Of a DNA stretch of 64,000 nucleotides, positions 12,140 to 24,100 are shown piece by piece (within the stretch, counting starts at the first letter, position 1; every line of letters starts with the position of its first letter). This DNA comes from Panopea generosa. Lineage: Eukaryota > Mollusca > Bivalvia > Adapedonta > Hiatellidae. The stretch covers positions 13,671,992 through 13,735,991 of the forward strand of contig CM055907.1 in the NCBI GenBank assembly GCA_029582155.1, read 5' to 3'. The translations under genes were made by a program, and so were the position numbers. The notes beneath the pieces are model-generated. The model saw only the letters and a list, made by a program, of their open reading frames with translations, was not told the origin of the DNA and did not search any database.

Positions 12140-15100
12140 CTGAGATATTAATAAGAACTTGTTACATGTTTGTATTTTTTTAAGAGTTGTCCAAACCAAA
12201 ATTACAAAATGTCAGACCATAACTATACATGTACCTACACACTTTTTTATTTTACTTTTATGTTTGTTTCTTGAAAGATTTTTTTTTATTAATTCAAAAA
12301 TTTTGATTCCAAATTACAGATATACCATACCATGCAGGGGGTAAAAATAGTGAAAGTTTGAGGTTTGTGACCTGCACTTTTTGCTGTCAGACCATTGTAA
12401 TTTTACTTGAGCAAGATCCTTTGGACCTTTCAAAATTCAAAAAAAAAGAAAGAAAAAAGATTAAGATCAGCAATTTATTTAATGCAGCATTCATATAAGC
12501 TGTGGCCAAAACTGATCAACTATTTTGATCTTATGTATGTTACAGTGCAGTTGAAAAAAATATAGTAATTTTGGGTGAAAATGGCAAAGGTTCTATTAGC
12601 TTCATTTACATCATTGCAAAGTCCTTAATAGAATATATATATCAAAAAATGAAATATACAATACAAATTTTATCAGTAAAGTTTGAAACTTTCTAAATTA
12701 CTAGCGGAGCTTTCAAAAATTTTACTGGAAGGTCCTGGACTAGCCTAACCAAATAAGCGTGGATAGACAGCTTTTAATTATTCGGATATCTGATCTGCTG
12801 TCTCAGGAGACGTAAAATTAAAAAATCTTCAATAAGATGTGCAATATGTCATACTAGTCCCACACATGCCAATAATATCCGCTATTTCAAGCCCTTGCCA
12901 TGCTTAATAAATTACCAGTTTTCTTTTCCTTTTTCCTGGCTGTGGCCTCCACATCAGCTTCTCCAAAACCTTCAAATTCTTCTTCCTCATCACTGGAACC
13001 AAAAATGTCTGCAACAAGGTCTCTGAAAATATCAATATCGGTACTCAAGAGTTATCTTTCATATAGGTCACTTCAAGGTCACTAAGATTAATATTATATG
13101 ATGACAATTTTTTTTATCTAGAATGAATTTGCATATGTTCATTTTGTCTATTTTTCATGTAAGGTCATAATTAATTAATTGCTAGATTATCATCACAACC
13201 AGCCCCATAATTTTCATTCTGCCCCACCCTTTTTATTTTCATATTTTATTTAAACAAAAAATTTAAAAAATAAAATAAAAAATAAAACTTTCCCCCTTTT
13301 TAAGAAAAACTTTGGATGATAATCTAACAATTGACTTATAATAAAATTGTGTATGATACTTCCACCACAAAGTTTCATTAGATTTTGGGTATAAAAATGA
13401 GTTACAGTCACAAAGGTTCCATCATCAGATACCCACGTCTAATCCATTCCAATACTCTCCATTTATCACCCGTGGGAAATTATGTTAGCTCTGCATCGTT
13501 TTATTTGAACAGAATAAAACAAAATACAGCTAACGTTAATGTCTTATCAAAACGGCGTTTGCATAAAACGTGCATTGCGATTGAATAACGTTCCCTTCAT
13601 GAAATCGTGAAGGAACCAATCATATTACTGCGTCGTGGCTTAGTTGAAACGACGCAAACCTAGTGTAATATCCCATGGGTGATAAATGAAGAGTATCTGA
13701 TTACAATGGATTACACATGGGTATCCGACGATGCAAATGTTTATGAACATGAAAATTGGGCACAACTCATAATCAGACTACAACATAAAAACAAACACAA
13801 GAATGTCCATTTGATGTTAGTATTGTCCATACTGATACAAATACTGATAAAAACATATATAAATTGCAGCTGTGAATACTTTTGACTAAAGCATATTAAA
13901 GTGAAAGAGAAACTTGAGTGCATGTTTGATGGCCATAGTTCTGAGATGAACTAAATGTAAGAAAGGGAAGTAAATACAAAAGTTAACCAGAAAAGAATTT
14001 CGTACAACATCGATGACAATCACAATGCAAACATCAATGATCAGGTGCACTAAACAATTAAAATTTTCTCATTTAAGGTTGTTCACGGCATTCCTATTGG
14101 AATATTTGACATCATGGGTAAATCATAAAAAATCTATATACTTATACTATGAAGTATCAGCTTTCGTCTTAGCTTTTTTTATTCTTTTAATACAGTCCCG
14201 CAGATTTCTTTAACAGCAACCCACAGTGGTATGTTATTTTTCTCAAACAACTTTCACCTTTTTCCCCCTTTATTAATATTGATTAAAAATTGTTTTAATA
14301 ACATTTTTCAAATACTAAGTAGACCGCAGCGTGGTCTAGTAGTAGAGTGTCTGTCTCGCATGCGGAAGGTCGTGGGTTTGATCCCCAGCCATGTCATACC
14401 AAAGACTTTAAAAATGGTACTAGAAGCTTCCTCGCTTGACGCTCAGCATTTAGAGGACAGTTCTAGGTCTTGTCCGCCTGGTGTCAGTATAATGTGACTG
14501 GGTGGGGTATCATATCATGTGTCTGCAGCATGATACTCCAGTGTGACAGCGCTAAGAATACTGTTTTAAGGAGACACCGTCTCAATAGGACTGAAAAATT
14601 GTTGAAAGCGCCGCTAACACCATACAACAACAACAACAAAATTACTTTCCTGTGAAACTGATATGTATTACTATACCCTTACATCTAATTATTATGATCA
14701 TGTAAGTTACAAAGATAACACAAATTGTGTTTTATCTGCATGGAAGTTATAATCTCATCACAGGAAATAAAAAAAGTAACTTAATAATGTTAATAAAATC
14801 AATTTTGAAATAATATTGATTACTTTACAAGGGAAATATGGCGAAAATCATCCAAAAAATATGTACCACAGTGGTTAACGAGAAAGAACTATATTTAAAA
14901 AAAAACAAGAACAAAGCTTAAACAAAAGGATCAATTGTACAGATTTTTGACAAATCAGGCCTAACGTCAAAAAATCTGATATGAACGCCTTAAACTACCT
15001 TCAATTATCCTGTGCAATATTAAAGAGTCCCAACGTTTAACATATACAGTAAAACCTGTGTAAGTGGTCATCTCTATTAAGCAGCCACTTGTCTTAAGCA

Positions 15101-18100
15101 GCCATATTTGCTATATACCACTCTATTAATTATCATCCTGTTTTAAAAGGCCACTTTTGCTTCTTCCCTTTATTGGCTCCTTAAGACAGGTTTGACTGTA
15201 TGCCGGTATTCTATGACAATAAATGTATCCTTGTGATACAAGACCAGTTCATTAATGATGAGTTACATGTACAATGTTTGTTTGTTTGTTTTTTTATTGG
15301 GGTTTTATGCCATTTTCAACATATGTCATGTTATACAATTATGATATTTCCAGTTTTATTGGTAGAAAAAGACCTCCGGACGAATCAGAGTAGAACCACC
15401 ATACTTCCGCAAGTAACTGGTGAATACCTGCGGAAGGACGATTATTCTTATTTAAAATAGTAACTTTGTGTTTAAAGATTATTTACTGTGTTCCCCCCTC
15501 AGAAAAATGTAAATCAAGAGAAAAACAAATAACCTCTTCTCTCAAAATCTGACTCGAGTCAAAGTTTGCGTTCGCCAATGAAAGCATTATTAAGTTAGAT
15601 AGGGAATGTACTTACTCTTTATCACTTTCGTCGTCACTGCCTTTTGTCTTATGTCTGAAAAACATACACGTGAAATATTAACTATGCGATTACATTTTTA
15701 GCCAAAACAAGTGATAATTCTAGGGGAATTACTTCCTTTTACCAAATTTTATGAACTACTTTTTTACAAAATTATTTCTTTGTACTTGGAAAATTGATTT
15801 ATGTTGAAAAAGAAATGTTATATATTTTATATACAGTCGAAAATCGTTATCTCGATATTGGAAGTACTGCCAAAAAAACTCGAGATATCCGAATATCAAT
15901 ATAGATTTTGTCTCAAAATCAATATTTATTTTCATCACATGATAATTGTCATACGTCAGTTGTACTTTCGCTTTCATATTACGGTCCATGCAGTAAAATT
16001 ACACTATCATTACCGTGATAAATGCTTATATCTGGGTTCTTCTTTGAATTTCTCGGCAATCTGAGATATAAGCTGAGGCTAACTGATTGAATCATATTGA
16101 TATTTAAACATCATTTACATGCAATTTCTCAATTCGATGACACAATGTTTGCAACGTTCTGTCAGTCATTAAAGGTGTTAAATGATCAATTGTGGACTAA
16201 AACCAGGATCGAGATATCTGGAATATCAACACAGACAATACTGAGATAAAAGGAATTTATTTACATAAGCAAAGAAGGGGAAAAGTTGAGACAAAAATAT
16301 CAACATTACCGGAATATGGACTCAAGTAATATTGAGATAACGAGTTTCGACGCTATATTAACCAACACTTTTTTTAAATGGGATACAATTCCCTCAAAGC
16401 TGTTCACATATCAGATTAAAACCTTGTGCCTGGGTGAATTGCCCTTGGAAACAATATCGTATTATATAAAGCAAATGTTTTGTCTCTTTTAAAACAAGAT
16501 GGACAAGGACGTATGAAATGCTCATCAGAGTCAAACTGTCTTGATGTAAAACATATAGATATAAACCCAAAAATGTACTTATAAATATCACATTGTTTTT
16601 CAAGACACGGACACAAAATGTAGCACAAAAAAAAGGGATCACAAAAAGAAAAACAGAAAGAATGCCATAAATTTAGTAGTAATATATATACTTTGTTTTC
16701 TTATTAGTGAACACAGTGTCCACGAAAGGAACAAGCAAAGCAACCTCAAATGGAAACATGATGCTGATTGCATGTTGAAAATAATCTAAACACTAACGGA
16801 TTGAAAAACGTTGGTTTCAGATTTAGTTTTAAGGTAATTAAGTCACTGGGTTTGTTGTAAAAATAAAAAATCTTGAATAAATATAGAGATGAAGTCGATT
16901 TTTTTTTTTTTTCTACACAAAAAACATGTTGGTAATCTCATTTTACAGCATAAACTTAAAAGTCATGTCCATTCCAAAGGTACCCAATGATAGAAATTAC
17001 AGAGTTTATACCATCATGATCGTATACACTTATTTTTAGTTCTGAATCTGCCCTATGTTTCATATTATACCAAGATGCAAACTAAAAGACTCTTAAAGAA
17101 GAACTAGTTCAATAACTGGGGAACAAACTGTCATCAGTTTAACAGTTACCTGCGAAAGGATGGTGGTTTTTCTGAAATGTCTGAAGTTATTATTTAATTC
17201 ACTTTTACTGTTATAATAACTTACTTGTCACCAGGTCCCGGGGATCCACGGGGACTTCCACTCGCTCGACTTCCCAGAGGTGAATAAGGCGGAGTTCCAC
17301 TGCCAGCAGGTGACCTTGACCTGGACCGGCTACTTCCTCTACTTGCTGGAGACCCAGATCTATAATTAAGCAAACAAAACAAAGTTCATTCTTGCTTGCA
17401 CTTTTGGGAATGGGGTTGGGACCTCTGACTTTGGGGAAACTAGTGTTATTTTTTAAAGAAATTGTGGAAATTACATAGCACAATTTCCTTCAATAGATGT
17501 AACAATATATGTCTAATGTATATATAATGTAAAAAAAATGGGAGGTTCTTACAGACGACTACATTTAAATCATTATATTAAATAAATCTCCAAACTATTT
17601 TTTTTCGTTTCTTTGCATTTTAAATTGCGAACTTTGCTAATCTGGATTGGGAAAAAAGGATATTATTTGCCATTGGGAATGGGGCAGAACAATGGCCCCA
17701 AAAAATGGCAAATGAGAGCCCTGGAATGTTTAAAGCAATGACTTACTCAGTGTGTAAAATATATAGTTATGATATGCATGTATATTGGAAAATTGGAAAA
17801 CGATGTTTTTTTCGCCTATTCTAAAAGTTAAAAATTCATGATGTACATATTCTTCTTAAAAGTCTCCATTTTGTTACATTAAACATCGAAGATATGATTT
17901 ATTTTTTTAATGGTGTTTAGCAATATTTTCAACACATTTCAGATTGTACATGGTATATCAAGTTTAACTAGTGCAGGAAGACCTCAGAGTGAATCTGAGC
18001 ACAACCAACGTCTTTTGCAAGCAAGTGACAAACTTTCTCACATAAAGTTTTTGGAGCTTGACCCATTTGCCTCTCAAAAATCTATTAATACTGGCTCTAC

Positions 18101-21100
18101 GCAGCAAACAGATTCCAAACTATTTATACAAGCTTGGAGATTACTTCATAATCAAGCTAAAATAAATTATTAATTTACTCAACTAACCAGTAATAGTTCA
18201 TGACATATTCAATACCGATATATGAAATTCTCTAACGGTATATCAAAAGCTTTGAATTCTTGATTTTTTTGTATAATATAAAATCTACATGTAGTTACTT
18301 TCTGCAGGGATTTACATCAGTAGAAAATATAACCACCATTTATTCGATATTCATAAATTTTACACTCAAAAGAGATCATTACTTTAAAAGTATTGATATT
18401 AGATATACACGCATAATTGAGAATTTTTACAGCTTTATTATACATATTTTTCTTCATACCTGCTTCTTCCACTTCCAGCTGGTGATCTTGACCTACTTCT
18501 GGCTGGACTTCCTGATACCGATCTACTTCTACTTCTTGCACTCCCAGCTGGTGAACCAGACCTACTTCTAGCACTCCCAGCTGGTGAACCTGACCTACTT
18601 CTTGCACTTCCGGCAGGTGAACCAGACCTACTTCTGGCACTTCCGGCAGGTGAACCTGACCTGCTTCTTGCACTTCCGGCAGGCGAACCCGACCTACTTC
18701 TTGCACTTCCAGCTGGTGAACCTGACCTACTTCTTGCACTTCTGGCAGGTGAACCAGACCTACTTCTTGCACTTCGAGCAGGTGAACCTGACCTACTTCT
18801 TGCACTTCCGGCTGGTGAACCCGACCTACTTCTTGCACTTCCGACTGGTGAACCTGACCTACTTCTTGCACTTCCGGCAGGTGAACCCGACCTACTTCTT
18901 GCACTTCCAGCAGGTGAACCTGACCTACTTCTGGCACTTCCAGCAGGTGAACCTGACCTACTTCTTGCACTTCCGGCTGGTGAACCTGACCTACTTCTTG
19001 CACTACCAGCTGGTGAACCTGACCTACTTCTTGCGCTAGATGGAGATCCTGGTGCACTTACAGGTGAAACTGGTGCATTATTGACTGGTGACCCTGGTGC
19101 ACTCCCACTTTGTGTTGGTGATGGTGATCTGCTTCTGTTGTCTGGTGACCCTGGTGCACTTGCACTTCCTGAAGGGGAGGCAGGTTGACTTACTTCTTCA
19201 TTACTCCCAGCTGGTGATCCCGGTGCATTCCCATTATCATATTCAGGTGAGTCAGGTCCATCCATTCCTTTTGGAGAGCCAGGAGCACTTCCACTTTGTG
19301 CAGGGGATGCAGGAGATCTAGGAGAACTACCAGCTGGGGAAGCAGGCTGACTCCCAGCATTAGACATTGGAGATCCTGCACCACTGCCTACAGGGGAACC
19401 AGGAGCACTGCCACCTGGGGAACCAGGTGCACTATTGTTTTGTGACTGGTAAGCAGGGGAACCAGGGGATCTTGGAGATGCTGGTCCACTACCACTCTGT
19501 GTTGGGGAAGCTGGACCACTTCCTGTAGACATTTGATCCCCGTCTGATTGTGATGCTCCATCTAAGAGACAAAAAGTGTTGTTGTTTTTTTTTAAAAAAA
19601 AGAAGATAATATTTCATATTTTAAGTTTATTTGAAAGAAGTTTAACACCATGTTTAACACATAACAGGGGTATTAATGTCAACTAACGTTAATGGAGGAA
19701 GAAGACCTCAGAATGAATCTGAGCAGAAACATCATTCTTATGCAAGTTACTGGAAAAATTAAAAAGTATTATGTAGTCAGGGTTTCCCCCAGAGTCATAA
19801 CGCATGGTGCATGCACAGCCCCTTCAAAAGATTTTCGTTGCGACTATATTAGATAATCCAATTACACAAGCCAATCAGTTATTAAACAAGTGACCATGAA
19901 CATGAACATATAAGTTTTTATTTACCCTCGCGCTTTGAACCAGTCATTTTGACTAGCAGGATAAGATGATTATGCATTTCTGTGATAATTAATGAGTGAT
20001 GGATGAGGATGATTTCACATAATTAGACGTATCGACATTCTAGCTTGAAGTTTATCTTTAGCTATGTTGCATTATCATAATTATTTTCTTGGATTCGGTG
20101 CTTACTATTTACTAACTTTGATTATACTTATAATAAAATTAAATGTATAACCTGACGTTTGTTATAATGTGTAGATTAATTGACAAAAAAAATATATTTG
20201 GTGGTAGAGATGAACTGACTTATGATGGTTTGGTTGCAATGGAATATATAAAATATGGCTTATTTTAGAACATATTTTGATGGTTAAAGCTACTATCATG
20301 CTATATGTATATATGAACAGTATCAGCTGAATAAGGTATAATCCATCAGCATATTGCATTTTTTTTTTAAAAAACTGACCAGTCACTGTGAATCGATCCA
20401 TTTTGCATCAATAATGACACAGAATGGTTTAAGAGTGTGTTAAAACAAAATAAAGTTAAACTGTGAAAAATGTATAATAGGGCACCCGGCAGCTCGCGCA
20501 TACCTTAAAAGCGCCAATAGTAAAATCATTTTAAAAAATCGAATATCATCTCAGATCTGAAATGAAATAATTAACAATTACTGGTCCCTGATATTTAGAA
20601 TAAAAAAAATAGTTTTGTGTAACTCTATATTGAATATCAGGATGGTAGTATCCATAATATTCCCTATAACTGCTCTCAGTAGTGTGTATTGAGTGCGATA
20701 AGCCATATAATCCTGTACAAACAGGTACGTTATTATTTTTATGCTATGAATTTGCATAATGTTTGCATAATAATTGCGTATATGTTATCAACTATTAAAA
20801 ATAAGTTGATTGTATAAGGTATATATGATTATTAAATGTATAATCATATAAATGATTATAAACATGTTAAAATCGCATAAATGTCCACAAAGACACAATG
20901 TATAATCGAATATGATGCGAGCATGTTTATATTAAGTGTACATGAAAGTGTTTATGCCATACATTTGGTAATTTTCATCTCACGGTTATTGTTTTCCATC
21001 TACAATCATGGATAGTACCTTTAATTTGATTTGTCAAAGCTATATCTTATCTTGGCACTGATTGGTTGATTTAAAATTCAAGCTCAATAAATTGAAAATT

Positions 21101-24100
21101 GGCCAATCAGCAGCAAGTACCGTGAAATTTACTGATTGGATGGATTTCAATCCGGTATATAAGCCTAACTCGACAATTTTGGACATGTGCTAGATTCTGA
21201 CATACACCACAATACAGATGCCTTCCTAACGGTCCGTACTCTGCAGTGGAGATGTCAGGCTAGCAAATGTAAATAGTATATTTACAGAACCGTTAGATGA
21301 GAAAAAGGTAATTCACTGGTGTATCCAGTGTATTTGGATGGAGTTACACAGATTACTTATAAAAGTATGCGATATGGCATTTCAGGCTGTCACTCTGGTG
21401 CAGAAACATCAAATTACATAAGTGACCATGTGATCAATTGACCTATTTCACAGATTTGTCAATCACTCACAAGTGTGAACCGGGGGTGAGAACAGGTAAG
21501 CCAATTAGACCAAGTCATTTGAAGGTTACTCCGCCTCAATATAAAATGCGGTGCCCTGTGAAATTTCTTGATCCGAGATTGTTTTTCACAAGATTTCAAA
21601 TCGACTACTGACCAAGGTGTTGGTATTACCTTTCAGTTGATTCATTAACCTCCCAATCATGTGAAGTTTGCGTAGTACCTATGTATGCAATCAATCGGAA
21701 CAAAACACTTAATAAAGTGTGTCATGACCATTCTCTGATCAAGACAACTAGAAATAGATTGCAGTGTATAGTAAGGGCTTTAAATGCAAGTAAGCAAAAC
21801 AATGAAATCGTAAAGGGTTTTCTCAGCATCTTATTTCAACAAAGCAAGAATAAAATCCCCACTTAAAATTGTTAATTTTGTACATAAATTGAAGAAAAAG
21901 TATGAAAAACACTGATATTGCCTGCCAGATGTTTACAAATTTGAGAAACCCGGTCTAAAGTCGACACCTTCAAAAGTTTTATCCTAAAAAATCGGTGCAT
22001 CGGTTATATTTATGAAATACACTGACACCTAATGGAAATTACAGAATCAAACATTAAAAATGCAAACTTCTCAATTGTATTAACATTGAAATATGAGAAG
22101 TTGTCCATTTATAAAAACTCCTTTACTTTATTTTTATGGCAATAATATTCTAATATAGAATAGAAATATATATTTGAAATGCATATCAATGGATAGTTGG
22201 GTACCCCCGATTTCTCAGCACCTTATTTCAACAAGTAAAATCCCCACTTAAAACGGTTTAAATTTTTAACATATAATCGGATTAAAGTGTTTTCGTTCAT
22301 TGGAAATACCCAGATGTGGTGACGGTCAAAATTTGGTTACTGTGGTCCCATTTATGCAGGAAATTTAGGGGATAGGGAAAAATTTTTTTTTTAAGAATTT
22401 AAATCTATATGTGTTTACTTTTATAAAATAAGTATTCATTTGGAAATACACAAATATTATATGAAAAATAATGTGCTTCTATATTGAATCAAACACAAAA
22501 ACATTTAAATATGACTAGTCATCAAGGACTCTCATAGAATAGGATAGGAAACTTGTGTTGGATAGGAAACTTGCATCTCCAGTTTAATTGTTGATGAAAT
22601 AGCACGCAAAGGATTAATTATTTGGATAGATATTGAAGCTTGAAGGAAAATGTATCATAATTAACTTGTCGTTATTTTAGCTGCAGTATAGATATTTTGT
22701 AATCAAAAGTGTTTCAGCAATTTTAAACACAATTTTCTGGGAATGGTATTGTTTTGATGAGAATATCTCTCTGCAATGCAAGAATTTTGAATTTGAATTT
22801 TGAATGGAAGTTAAGATAATTGAAAACGAGATAATGCAAGATATTTGTAAATACATGAGCATTCACAAAATCTCAATCAGTTTCCTTTCCTTCTCTATAT
22901 ATTCCTTGCTAGTCAGTCATTAAAGAAAACTTTAAATTTCTTTGTATTCATTTTATTGCAGCAATATTCTAAATAGAAACACATACTTAAAAATGTACCA
23001 TTCATGAGTGTCAAACGTAAAAAAAAATCAACAAAAAGACGGGACACCCCTCCCATTTTTAGCTTGCCTTCAAAAATTCCTGTGTGGGGGGGGGGGGGGG
23101 ACTCTCTGTAGAACATAATGTAATGACACCTACTTGTCTAATTAATGATGATGGGATTTAACAATAGTAAGGTACAATGGAAAACTTAATTATGTGTCAG
23201 GCACAGTTGGTAGCATTCTGACCTATCAATCCATGGTTCATGAGTTTGAATACCCATCTAGCCAAGTCTCCATGATGATTGATTTGAGACATTGCATCTC
23301 ATTGTGGTTTGTCTGTCACTACTGATTTAAGTGGGAATATTAGAAAAAATAATATTTTAAAGTCAAAATAAAATATGTGTAACTCGATTTTAAATGGATA
23401 GATAGGGTCCTCATTTTGCCAGTTTTTGGGGTTGATATTGAGTTCCATTGAATACTCCTTGCCTTGAATAAACATTTCCCCAATAATTTTACTGAAAAGT
23501 TCCCCTTGAGAAAATAAAAATAGATGACTTCTGAGATTTTTCATATAGTTTATGTTTTCTCTCACAAATACTATATAAATATAGCATAATTATACTGGAA
23601 TAAAGAAGTTTGTTAACATTTATCAATCTGCAAAAAACAGATATAGTCCAAAACCCAGTCTATGACATTTTTAACATGACTACAAAAGTTTTCATAATGT
23701 ACAGCCCGACTTTTCCTATAACTTCATATCAAAGTGTAACAATCTGAGCAAGATGTTGGGAGAATATTTATGTAGATTCTATGCTGAAACTAAATAAAAT
23801 AGAACTTACATGCCAACTTTGGTTCTTCTGTTATTGACAGCTTCTACAATATGTGATTTTTGAATGTCACTAGTCCAAAGGACTACAGTCCCGAACAGAC
23901 TGATTTATTATAATTACTAGTATCTTTGAGATTTTAGACCTTCTGAAATTTACAAGAAAGGATTCCCCTTTACCCATGAAAATGACGCAAAATACCCCTC
24001 CATTAACCCCTTAGAGGGTCTTTGCACCTCCCTTTCACAGACTGAAGTGAAGTATGCACCCTCAATGCAGGTTCTCTGAATTTCTCAATAAGAGAGTTAG

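Larger units (their letters stand above)
19766..23139. other. IWS1 intron 3, central part
   Basis: Apart from the candidate promoter (21050) and the direct repeats (21820 and 22210), it is AT-rich sequence without recognised exons. Confidence 0.5.

Noticed and set aside
18317..19057. Other open frames across IWS1 exon 4, on both strands
   Set aside because: They are shadows of the 33-bp coding repeat. The IWS1 frame is fixed by splice phases on both sides.
23810..23843. Candidate 34-nt IWS1 exon with AG/GT sites (EAVNNRRTKVG)
   Set aside because: Its length would shift the frame between exon 3 and exon 4, while direct joining of those exons is in phase.
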